From contig OX639990.1 of assembly GCA_951828535.1 (NCBI GenBank), positions 3,087,300 to 3,151,299 of the forward strand: a stretch of DNA of 64,000 bases, written 5' to 3'. The position numbers and the translations under genes are program-made. How positions within the stretch are numbered: the stretch's first letter is position 1; the number at the start of each line of letters is the position of its first letter. The notes below the pieces were generated by a model. It had not been told where the DNA came from. It did not search any database and worked only from the letters and a program-made list of their open reading frames with translations. Source of the stretch: an uncultured Candidatus Entotheonella sp. Its GTDB lineage: Bacteria > Tectomicrobia > Entotheonellia > Entotheonellales > Entotheonellaceae. Positions 8,022 to 15,864 of this stretch are shown here, piece after piece.

Positions 8022-9632
8022 TTAGCCGCTTTTGAGCCAAGCGGTTCGCAGCCCTCCGCGGTTGTAGGTCATGTTGCCGGCGACATTGGGGCTGTAGCCT
8101 TGCAGTCCGTTCTGCCAGGCAGACAGGGTGTGGGCGCTGATCACCCGCACGGTAGGCGCGTCCGCCTGGATGAGTTTTTCGGCCTCGGCGTAGAGTTGCA
8201 TGCGCGCCTCACGGTCGGCGGTGCGCCGGGCTTCGTAGATCAGCTTGTCATAGTCCGAGTTCACCCAGGCGCTGAAGAACCGTTTTTGTATCGGGCTCTT
8301 GGAGCTTAATTCCCTGAAGTAATACTCGTGCGGGTCCATGCGGTGCTCGGTGCCAAGGCCCGAAATGTGGAATCGGCGGCTCGACAGGGCCGTGCGCAGG
8401 GGGCCGGCATCGAGGATTTTCAGGTCTACGGAGAAGCCGAGCTTGCGCAGGTTCTGCTGGAAAATCTGGCTGGACTCCTTGACGTAGTTATAGCGCGCGT
8501 AGGTGACCATGGTGAGATGCGTACCCGGTTGGACGCCGGCTTCGTCAAGCAGACGCTTGGCCTCTTCGACGTTTTGCTCCTGCGTTGTTGTGCCCGACAG
8601 ATGCCACGGCGAGGCTTGCGGGTAGTACTGGTTCATGATCTCGCCGTGCCCAAACAGGGTCTTGTCCAGAATGGCCTGCTTGTCCAGCGCCAGGGCGGCG
8701 GCGCGGCGCACCCGCACGTCGTTGAAGGGCGGATTCTGGGTATTGAAGCAGTACCAGGTGGTACCGATGGCCCTGATCAGGTAGGTGTCGAACCGGTCGG
8801 TCCACTCCTGCATGAAGCGCGACAAGTCGCGGTAACTGACCGCGTCAACCACGTCCACCTCGCCGGTGCGCAGGGCGGTGAGGCGCACCGTGTCGTCGGC
8901 CAGGGGCTTGCCGATAAGCTCATCGAGGTAGGGTAGAGTATTGCCGTCGGCGTCCTTTTCCCAATACCCCTCGTGCCGAACCATCTCGGTGGTGTGCAGG
9001 CGCTTCCAGGAGACGAGCTTGAACGGCCCGGTGCCGACGGGGTGCTTCTTGGCGGTGTCGAAGGTTTGCGGATCGAGAATCGGTAGCCAGCGGTTGGACA
9101 GGACGGAGGGGAGGGGATAGTACTGGTACTTCAGGGTCATGCGCAGGGTGTAGTCATCAAGCATGTCCATGCGGTCGATGATGTCCAACTCACCGCGAAT
9201 GATCGCCCCGACCCTGGGGTTCAGCACTCGCTCGAGGTTGGCCTTGACATCGGCGCCGGTCATCGGGCGGCCGTTGTGAAACGTCACGTCCTTGCGGATG
9301 TGCCAGGTCCACGTCAGGCCGTCCTCGGAGACCTCCCAGGCATGCGCCAGGGCGGGAACGATGTTGGCGTCGGCATCCACCTCGGTGATGCCGTTGTAGA
9401 GCAGCGCCACGGCGTTGGACGTAGGGTAAGGGGGAAAGAGGGGATGCGGATCGAGGCGGCTAACGTCGCTCCGCAAGCCAACTTTGATCGAGCCCCCATA
9501 CTGCGGCGTGGCCGCTTCAGCGGCGGGCAGCCCCAGGGCCGCCATTCCAGCCACCGCGCCACCGGCGCCGGCTATGAATTCCCGCCGACTTAATTCCGCC
9601 CCTGGTACATGTGTCTCGGGTACGTCTTGCAT
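8022..9632 (-). CDS. Peptide-type ABC binding protein, paralogue 2
   Basis: A 536-residue family 5 solute-binding protein, a close paralogue of 6302-7924 along its whole length. It has the same Tat signal pattern (SRREFIAGAGGAVAGM) and the same core (HIRKDVTFHNGRPMTGADVK, TGPFKLVSWKRLHT). Substitutions are scattered, with local change near the hinge (IGTTWYCFNTQNPPF versus LGTIWYYFNAEKPPF), so the two may bind different ligands. It is the first gene of the run of minus-strand transporter genes, and its upstream region contains a perfect 16-bp palindrome that could be an operator. Confidence 0.9.
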   Translation of the reverse strand: MQDVPETHVPGAELSRREFIAGAGGAVAGMAALGLPAAEAATPQYGGSIKVGLRSDVSRLDPHPLFPPYPTSNAVALLYNGITEVDADANIVPALAHAWEVSEDGLTWTWHIRKDVTFHNGRPMTGADVKANLERVLNPRVGAIIRGELDIIDRMDMLDDYTLRMTLKYQYYPLPSVLSNRWLPILDPQTFDTAKKHPVGTGPFKLVSWKRLHTTEMVRHEGYWEKDADGNTLPYLDELIGKPLADDTVRLTALRTGEVDVVDAVSYRDLSRFMQEWTDRFDTYLIRAIGTTWYCFNTQNPPFNDVRVRRAAALALDKQAILDKTLFGHGEIMNQYYPQASPWHLSGTTTQEQNVEEAKRLLDEAGVQPGTHLTMVTYARYNYVKESSQIFQQNLRKLGFSVDLKILDAGPLRTALSSRRFHISGLGTEHRMDPHEYYFRELSSKSPIQKRFFSAWVNSDYDKLIYEARRTADREARMQLYAEAEKLIQADAPTVRVISAHTLSAWQNGLQGYSPNVAGNMTYNRGGLRTAWLKSG

Positions 9633-10040
9633 CGTTCGTTACCTCTCGGCTCAGCAGCAATGGGCCTTCCCGCTGCCAGCCGGCTGCTGCCTGTAGATTA
9701 CCTTGCGGCCTATAGGCCGCCGTGTTGTCGTGAAGCCCACCTATTAAGCCATCGGTGTTTTGATGTCAAGGCAGCGGCGCGGCTAGCGGCAGCGGGCTCG
9801 CCGCCTGGACAAGGCAGGGGGGTATGGGGTACAAAACATGGCGTCATTATGAGAGAGTCCGGCCCATGGACGATTACGGACAAAAACACCGAATTGCATC
9901 TTGACCCTGTTAGGCCGAGATCTCGGAGTGCGGTGAGGACGGAGGAGAAAAGAGATGGTCGCACAGGCTGAATCAGGTCGAACCGTGAACATGGCAAAGT
10001 TCTGAGGAATGGCTGACGATGGCAAGCCTCGCTGTGGTCG
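9633..10040. other. Intergenic region, no gene seen
   Basis: About 408 bp between the divergently oriented peptide-binding gene and the small coiled-coil gene. Apart from the palindrome at 9705-9720 I see no conserved gene. A 44-codon reading frame at 10009 overlaps the next gene in another frame and resembles nothing recognised. The promoter of the minus-strand transporter run is presumably here. Confidence 0.5.
9705..9720. promoter_or_regulatory. Perfect 16-bp palindrome, possible operator
   Basis: GCGGCCTATAGGCCGC is a perfect palindrome centred about 80 bp upstream of the start of the minus-strand binding-protein gene that begins at 9632. Its position suits a repressor or activator site, but no matching second copy or known motif was recognised. 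A small hairpin is the alternative. Confidence 0.3.
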
Positions 10041-10346
10041 TTGTCGGCGGTATGGCAGGCCGCATTCAATGGGTCGTGTCAAGCACTCGCACCCCTGCGA
10101 TCGGACATCCAGGGAATCAATGGGCGTCTTGATGGGCGCTTAGACCGGATGGATGGACGCTTGGACCGCATGGACGAGCGCCTAGACCGGAAGGATGTTC
10201 GTATGGATCGAATGGAAACGAGCATTGCGGCGGTTCACGAGGATATGAACGAGGGGTTCAGGACGTTTGGCGAGCGCCTGGCGCGGGTGGAAACCCTGCT
10301 CGAACGGGACGCGGGTGAGTCTGGCGCCTCGGATGCGCCCCAGTAG
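10041..10346 (+). CDS. Small coiled-coil protein, hypothetical
   Basis: A short, highly charged protein of about 101 residues built on a heptad-like repeat (GRLDRMDGRLDRMDERLDRK), ending in a second coiled coil (MNEGFRTFGERLARVETLL). The frame opens only just upstream, so the TTG at 10041 is the furthest usable start and the true start is uncertain. A later in-frame ATG would give a shorter protein that is still a coiled coil. Proteins of this kind are often membrane- or DNA-associated accessory factors, but no function can be assigned. A protein with a comparable repeat, plus a membrane helix, is encoded at 57831-58163. It directly precedes the sulfur-gene island. Confidence 0.45.
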   Translation: MSAVWQAAFNGSCQALAPLRSDIQGINGRLDGRLDRMDGRLDRMDERLDRKDVRMDRMETSIAAVHEDMNEGFRTFGERLARVETLLERDAGESGASDAPQ

Positions 10347-10403
10347 CAGAATGTTTAGTGGGAGTAAGTATGAGTGGGCTCTGTCCAAAATTGAGGTGTC
10401 ACT

Positions 10404-11753
10404 ATGACTAAATTGGCAGTCAGGGAAAGTCAGAATCTCAGAGCTGTTCAGGAACTGAACATGATTGAAGCTCCTTATTCAGACAAAATGCGAGCCCTTT
10501 GTTATGAGGTCAGCGGGCATGATGAACTGCCTCACGTGGTCAAGTTTTCGGGCGGGAAATCAAGTGGCTTGCTTCTCTTCATCCTTCTTGAAGCAGGTCT
10601 ACTCAAAGCTGAACGTGGCGATGTAGTGGTGTTCAACAATACGTCGGCCGAGCACCCGGCGACTTATGATTTTGTCGGACGCTGCAAGGAACTCACCGAA
10701 GCCGGATATGGTATTCCGTTTTTCCTGACTGAATTTCAGACATACGAGGACGCCCGCAACAGAGAGTGGTCACGGCTTCCGACATATCGCCTCGTGCATC
10801 CGACTCCGTGGTCCGAGACGAATCTGGATGGCTACCATTGGCGAGGCGAAGTGTTTGAGGAAATGCTGTCATGGAAGGGATACACGCCAAATCAATTCAA
10901 GCGCACGTGCACCTCAAATTTGAAACTGGGGCCAACTCGAGCATTTCTGAAGGACTGGTTCGCATGCAAGCAACACACTGAGCGTCTCGGTCATTTTGGC
11001 AAGAGTAGCCGACTGGATGACGATGAACTATACGAACGCCATATACGAAGTAGGGGCAATGTGCCCAGGGATATATTTCTGTGGAAAAAAGCCTATGTTC
11101 GTTCAAGACCCGCGTTTCGTCCGCCACAACGTTTTGCGGACTATTCGCAGGCTGCCAGTCCCATTAGCAACCCGCATCTTGAAGGCAAGTGTTTCGGGGA
11201 CGTCGCGTTCTTTGGCGTCGGAGGTGTTGACTACCTGGCATTCGTGGGGCTACGAAACGATGAGAAGCGCCGGGTGATGAGGGTTCGACAGCGCAACGCC
11301 GGTGGCCCGGATTCCGTTGGCTACGAGGGTGAACACGTCTACCTTCCTCTGAGCGATATTGGTGTGACAAAAGAGGAGGTAGATGCTTTTTGGGAGAAAC
11401 AGACGTGGGGTTTGAGTCTCCACGCCGAGGATGGGCTTTCCAATTGTACGTACTGCTTTCTCAAGGGTGCCCGCGGGTTGCACAGAGTCCATGCGGCTCT
11501 TGAATCCGGTTTTCAAAAAAGCTTCGAGAACACGCCCTGTGATCTTCAATGGTGGGTAGAAATTGAAGAGAAATATGGTCGCGACTTAGAGGCCGAAAAG
11601 CGCGACATCCGAAGTCCGGTTGCAGATAATTTCATCGGCTTTTTTGGCACGCAAAGCGGATTCTCATATCAACGACTGGCGCAGTCGCATGGCGACGAGG
11701 CCGAGTTGTCCCGCTTTGCCAACAGCGTCTTGCCCTGCGATTGTACGGATTGA
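10404..11753 (+). CDS. PAPS-reductase-like ATP pyrophosphatase
   Basis: A 449-residue protein of the PP-loop ATP pyrophosphatase (PAPS reductase-like) superfamily. The PP-loop motif is FSGGKSSG at residues 48-55, followed by a VVVFNNTSAEHP strand-turn typical of the fold. Cys169 (FKRTCTSN), the pair Cys348/Cys351 (NCTYCF) and C-terminal Cys446/Cys448 could bind a metal or iron-sulfur cluster. In DndC and SspD such enzymes activate nucleic acid for sulfur insertion. The partner cysteine desulfurase gene follows after 5 bp, which argues for sulfur transfer to DNA or RNA rather than sulfate assimilation. The start has a GAGGTG ribosome site 5 nt upstream. The motif differs from the SGGKDS of classical DndC. 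Confidence 0.75.
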   Translation: MTKLAVRESQNLRAVQELNMIEAPYSDKMRALCYEVSGHDELPHVVKFSGGKSSGLLLFILLEAGLLKAERGDVVVFNNTSAEHPATYDFVGRCKELTEAGYGIPFFLTEFQTYEDARNREWSRLPTYRLVHPTPWSETNLDGYHWRGEVFEEMLSWKGYTPNQFKRTCTSNLKLGPTRAFLKDWFACKQHTERLGHFGKSSRLDDDELYERHIRSRGNVPRDIFLWKKAYVRSRPAFRPPQRFADYSQAASPISNPHLEGKCFGDVAFFGVGGVDYLAFVGLRNDEKRRVMRVRQRNAGGPDSVGYEGEHVYLPLSDIGVTKEEVDAFWEKQTWGLSLHAEDGLSNCTYCFLKGARGLHRVHAALESGFQKSFENTPCDLQWWVEIEEKYGRDLEAEKRDIRSPVADNFIGFFGTQSGFSYQRLAQSHGDEAELSRFANSVLPCDCTD

Positions 11754-11758
11754 TTGTC

Positions 11759-12901
11759 GTGAAAGAACGACCGATTTATCTCGACAACCAAGCAACTACC
11801 CCCGTTGATCCTCGCGTGCTACAAGCCATGATTCCCTATTTTGTAGAAGACTTCGGTAATCCACATTCTGATAGCCACTCTTTTGGCTGGGAGGCCAACG
11901 GCGCTCTTGAGCAAAGCCGGGCTTTGGTGGCGAACCTTGTCGGGGCAGATGCGCGAGAGGTCGTGTTTACTTCTGGCGCAACTGAATCTTGCAATATGGT
12001 ATTACGTGGTGTCGCTGGTAAAAATCCCAATAGGCGCCAGCGGATTGTAACCGTTGCTACTGAGCACGCGTGTATCTTGGAAACCTGCGCGGCACTTGAG
12101 GATGACGGATTTGAGGTTGTTATATTGCCGGTGCAAAGTGATGGCACCGTCGACCTTGACAGCGTGCGAGGGGCTGTAAACCCGCAGACACTTATCGTAT
12201 CCGTGATGCTTGCCAACAATGAAATTGGTGTCCTCCAGCCGATCCGGGACATTGCGGAAATCTGCCGGCAAGTCGGGGCGTATATGCACACAGATGCGAC
12301 CCAGGCAGTAGGGAAAATTCCGGTTGATGTGCGGTCTTTGAACGTCGATTTTATGAGCTTCTCGGCACACAAGTTTTATGGGCCGAAGGGAATTGGCGCC
12401 CTCTACATACGCTGGAGCCAAGCTGCGGCTTTACACCCACTTACATCGGGCGGTGGCCAGGAAGGCGGGTTGCGGCCAGGAACAGTGGCGGTGCCGTTGG
12501 CAGTGGGATTCGGCGAGGCCAGCCGTATCGCTCAATGTGAGATGCACAAAGATATGGCGCATACTGGCCACCTAACTGGAATTCTGTACGACATGCTCAG
12601 GAAAAGATTTCCTGGCGTGCAACTCTTTGGGCACCCGTCTCAGCGATTACCAGGTAATCTCAACATCGGTTTCCCCGGCATTAGAGGAGATGACATTGTC
12701 GAGCAGGTTGGCGACCGTCTTGCCATCTCGACCGGTTCCGCCTGTTCCTCCGCGAGCGCAAGAGCTTCGCATGTGCTAGAGGCCCTCAACCTTGGTCACG
12801 AGACTGTTCAATCCGGCATTCGGATCAGTATCGGGCGTTTTAATCAGAAAAAAGAGATTCGGAAGGCGGCGGATATTCTTATCGACGTTGCGAGACAATA
12901 A
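11759..12901 (+). CDS. Cysteine desulfurase, IscS/DndA/SspA-like
   Basis: A PLP-dependent class V aminotransferase of about 380 residues that removes sulfur from L-cysteine and carries it as persulfide. Family marks: IYLDNQATTPVDPRVL at the N-terminus, PLP-binding TSGATESCNM, Schiff-base lysine in SFSAHKFYGPKGIGALY, and active-site loop cysteine in STGSACSSASAR. The start is probably GTG 11759, because the sequence aligns with the family from that point; TTG codons at 11741 and 11750 are alternatives. It lies between the PP-loop ATPase and the DUF262 gene, the same pairing seen in phosphorothioate systems (DndA-DndC, SspA-SspD). A housekeeping IscS role is less likely because no iscU or hscBA genes are nearby. 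Confidence 0.88.
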   Translation: MKERPIYLDNQATTPVDPRVLQAMIPYFVEDFGNPHSDSHSFGWEANGALEQSRALVANLVGADAREVVFTSGATESCNMVLRGVAGKNPNRRQRIVTVATEHACILETCAALEDDGFEVVILPVQSDGTVDLDSVRGAVNPQTLIVSVMLANNEIGVLQPIRDIAEICRQVGAYMHTDATQAVGKIPVDVRSLNVDFMSFSAHKFYGPKGIGALYIRWSQAAALHPLTSGGGQEGGLRPGTVAVPLAVGFGEASRIAQCEMHKDMAHTGHLTGILYDMLRKRFPGVQLFGHPSQRLPGNLNIGFPGIRGDDIVEQVGDRLAISTGSACSSASARASHVLEALNLGHETVQSGIRISIGRFNQKKEIRKAADILIDVARQ

Positions 12902-13426
12902 GAAAAAGGAAACAAACGTATGGATACCCGTTCAAGGAGGATTGGGGACTGGATCAACGAAGTGCGGCGTGGGATCGTTCGTCTACCCAGATTTCAGCGT
13001 GAAGAGGTATGGACTCCGAATCATATTGAGAATTTTCTCTGGGCTATTTTGAAGGAGCGACCTTTAGGTGTTTTTCTCGTGCTTGAAGTGGATTCGAGTA
13101 ATCAACCATTTGAAACCCGTCCGCTTGCGGATGCCCAGAACAATGGTGAGAGATGCAGAGAGCATCTGTTGGATGGCCAGCAACGCTTGGTGGCCTTGTG
13201 GAGAAGCTTCAATGACAATCATGAAAGCCACAGCTTCTATGTAACCTTTGACAAAGCCGCGGATGGCTTGGAAGAAACTGGTGTGTTAGCAGTATCAAAG
13301 CGAGGCCGGGATAAGAACAAAATTGGCAATGCAGTGGAAGAGTTTCGCAAAGGATGGATACCAATAAGAATTCTGAGTCCGGGAGAACCCGGATCAAAGC
13401 AAGCGACCGCTTGGCGTACCTGTACC

Positions 13427-13430
13427 TCAG
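13427..13430. repeat. Left target-site duplication TCAG
   Basis: TCAG directly before the left end of the IS3-family element; the same four bases follow the right end at 14698-14701. Four-base duplications are typical of the IS407-type branch of IS3. Confidence 0.8.
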
Positions 13431-13493
13431 TGACCTAGCCCCTTGAATCCGGGCCACGGGGATGTAGAGTCCATTGTAGGGAGGATGGGCTCT

Positions 13494-13757
13494 ATGAAGC
13501 GCAGATTAACGGACCAGCAGATCATCGGTATGATCCGGGAGCAGGAGGCGGGGCTGAAGACTTCCGAGGTCTGCCGCAAATACGGCATCAGCGACGCCAC
13601 CTTCTACAAGTACAAGGCCAAGTACGGGGGCATGAGCGTCTCCGATGCGAGGAGGCTGCGCGCCCTGGAGGCGGAAAACGCCAGGCTCAAGCGCCTTCTG
13701 GCCGATGCCATGCTCGACAATGCCGCTCTGAGGGATCTCACGACAAAAAACTTCTGA
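13494..13757 (+). CDS. IS3-family transposase OrfA
   Basis: An 87-residue helix-turn-helix protein with a C-terminal leucine-zipper-like helix ([20 protein letters not shown]). ATG 13494 follows a GGGAGGATGG ribosome site. The last sense codons contain the canonical slippery heptamer A-AAA-AAC at 13745-13751, in the zero frame just before the stop. A -1 slip there would join OrfA to OrfB as the active transposase. It binds the element ends. Confidence 0.9.
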   Translation: MKRRLTDQQIIGMIREQEAGLKTSEVCRKYGISDATFYKYKAKYGGMSVSDARRLRALEAENARLKRLLADAMLDNAALRDLTTKNF

Positions 13758-13789
13758 CGCCCGACGCCAAGCGGGTAGCCGTTCGGCAG

Positions 13790-14668
13790 GTGATGACTGT
13801 ACACGGCTTGAGCGAGCGGCGGGCGTGTCAACTGGTTGGGCTGGATCGCTCCACGTTCCAGTATTACAAGAAGACGGGTACGGACGCAGTCCTGAGGGAG
13901 CGGCTCAAGACGATGGCCGGCGAACGCCGCCGCTTCGGCTACCGGCGCCTGGGCATCCTGTTACACCGCGAGGGCTTCGTGGTTAATCACAAGAAGCTCT
14001 TTCGCCTTTACCGTGAAGAGGATCTGGCGGTGCGGCGCCGGCGGGGCCGCAAGCGGGCTTTGGGGACGCGCAGGCCCACAATCGTACCGAGTCGCCCCAA
14101 TGAACGCTGGAGCCTGGATTTCGTCTCTGACAGCCTTGCCGAAGGGCGAAAGTTCCGAGCCTTGTGCATCGTCGATGACTTCTCGCGCGAAGCGCTGGCC
14201 ATCGTGGCGGACTTCTCGCTATCAGGCGTTCGAGTGGTACGAGAGTTGGACCGACTTGTCTCGGTGCATGGCAGGCCTGTCCTGATTGTCTCGGACAACG
14301 GTACCGAGTTGACCAGTCACGCTGTTCTCAAGTGGTCGAAGGACACCCGGATCGACTGGCATTACATTGCGCCCGGCAAGCCGACGCAGAATGCTTTTGT
14401 GGAGAGCTTCAACGGCCGGTTTCGGGACGAATGCCTGAACGAGCATCTGTTCAGCACGTTGTCTGAGGCGCGCCATCTGATTGAAGACTGGAGGCGGGAC
14501 TACAACACTCTTCGGCCGCACAGCTCGTTAGGCGGCCTGTCGCCAAGCATCTACGCCGACCTCAGGCGCGTGCCTCGACCTGCCTTGGCTGAACTGTATC
14601 AGGGCACTGGCGAGAAGGCTCGGATCGCAATGTCGAAAGAAGCAGCAACCATGAACAGACTCTACTGA
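13790..14668 (+). CDS. IS3-family transposase OrfB (DDE)
   Basis: A 292-residue rve-type integrase core, normally made as the OrfAB fusion through the -1 frameshift at 13745-13751; its frame is open back to that site. The DDE residues lie in [20 protein letters not shown] and [17 protein letters not shown]. An N-terminal HTH_21-like region ([16 protein letters not shown]) precedes the core. The frame is uninterrupted, so the element is probably still able to transpose. Confidence 0.92.
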   Translation: MMTVHGLSERRACQLVGLDRSTFQYYKKTGTDAVLRERLKTMAGERRRFGYRRLGILLHREGFVVNHKKLFRLYREEDLAVRRRRGRKRALGTRRPTIVPSRPNERWSLDFVSDSLAEGRKFRALCIVDDFSREALAIVADFSLSGVRVVRELDRLVSVHGRPVLIVSDNGTELTSHAVLKWSKDTRIDWHYIAPGKPTQNAFVESFNGRFRDECLNEHLFSTLSEARHLIEDWRRDYNTLRPHSSLGGLSPSIYADLRRVPRPALAELYQGTGEKARIAMSKEAATMNRLY

Positions 14669-14697
14669 CCGGTGGCGGGAATCAGGGGGCAGGGTCA

Positions 14698-14701
14698 TCA
14701 G
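14698..14701. repeat. Right target-site duplication TCAG
   Basis: Second copy of the 4-bp duplication, directly after the right end of the element. The interrupted gene resumes in frame at 14702. Confidence 0.8.
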
Positions 14702-15864
14702 CTGCGAGTCCGACAGACGAAGAAGCTATATCAGTCATAATCGATAGGCTTAGAAGTGCTATAAGCGGAACTGTAATTCCCTATCTGTCCTTGCCTTTAG
14801 ATACCCCGCCAGAAGATGCAATAGACATCTTTATTGAGACCAACAGATCGTCGGTACGTTTGTCGCCTTATGACCTTGCAGTTGCCCAAATGGAAGTAAA
14901 AACATCCGAGTCCCTGACGGAAAAAATTGAGGAATTGATACAAGCTGTTCCGGCGGTCAACGATCTGGAAAGCAATGTAGGCGAACTTGTTCTCAAGGTG
15001 CAATGCCTTTTGGAGGGGAAGAAGCCGACCTACGGCAATTATGCCGAGATTGATTTTCAGAAATTGAACGATGATTGGCAGAAGATCACCGCTGGGATGA
15101 AATGGATGACTGAGACATTGGGAGACCTGAATATCTGGACCAGTCAGAGATTGCCAACCGCGGTGCCTCTACGGGTTCTGCCTCCACTTCACGGCTTTAT
15201 TCCTCGGTCGGGTACCGGCTATGAAAACGCCATGCGGCTTGTCAAGAAATATCTATGGCGGTCGTTCTTAACGACTCGCTATGAACGGCAGGCCAATGAT
15301 CGGCTCAAGGAAGACTTCGATGCATTAGTTGAGGTATTGCAACGGAAGCGCTCTGAATCAGATATACCAGCGTTTCAACATGATAAGCCAAGCGGGGATG
15401 ACATTAAGAACGCAGGATGGCCCACAGCAGGAGGGATTTTGAGTCGAGCCATACTTGTGGCGTGTTCCTTACAGGGAGCCAACGATGTTGCATCCAATCG
15501 ACCGTTGAGAAAATGGAAAAAGGTAGATCATCATCATATTTTTCCCAGAGCTGTGTTAAAGGAAATAAATAAAGAACCTAATCTTGCATTGAATTGCATG
15601 ATGTTAGAATCATTCACAAATAAAGAATGGGCGAAGAAATGGCCCGGCGACTATCTTATGGAAATGGTTGAAGCTTCCAATCCAGAAGAAGAGATAGTGA
15701 AACGCTTAAATACTCACTTGCTTAATGCGAAGAAGCTAATTTCTATTAAAGCTTCTTCAGGATCGGATTTGGGAAGTGTTTATGATGAATTTCTCAGAAA
15801 ACGAGCAAGTCTGGTCATGGAACGGATAGATAAACTACTGACCAAAGGGGATAAGGAGTAATTA

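Larger units (their letters stand above)
13431..14697 (+). mobile_element. IS3-family insertion sequence, 1267 bp
   Basis: A complete IS3-family element. Its ends are imperfect inverted repeats: the left begins TGACCTAGCCCCTTGAATCC and the right, read inward, begins TGACCCTGCCCCCTGATTCC. It carries orfA and orfB in the usual -1 arrangement and is flanked by the 4-bp duplication TCAG. The intact ends, matching duplications and restorable host reading frame show a recent insertion. It lies inside the DUF262/HNH gene and is read in the same direction as it. Length and arrangement suit the IS407-like branch. Confidence 0.92.
12920..15861 (+). pseudogene. DUF262/HNH (SspE- or GmrSD-like), IS-interrupted
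   Basis: A gene split by the insertion sequence at 13431-14697. The 5' part (12920-13430) has the DUF262 marks RLPRFQREEVW and the DGQQR motif at residues 85-89. The 3' part (14702-15861) has a VDHHHIFPRAVL HNH motif (DUF1524-like). Removing the element and one 4-bp target copy joins the halves in frame with no stop, giving a 556-residue protein. In SspE and GmrSD this combination is an NTP-dependent, modification-sensing nuclease. As found, translation from the first start ends inside the element after 172 residues. The 3' part could at best start internally, for example at TTG 14791. It was probably the nuclease arm of this island. Confidence 0.85.

Noticed and set aside
10009-10140. A 44-codon frame starting ATGGCTGAC after GAGGA
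   Set aside because: It overlaps the coiled-coil gene in another frame, has no recognisable features and ends in arbitrary sequence.
10404-11753. Assimilatory CysH (PAPS or APS reductase)
   Set aside because: No other sulfate-assimilation genes are nearby, the PP-loop and Cys layout differ, the length is much greater, and the partner is a cysteine desulfurase.
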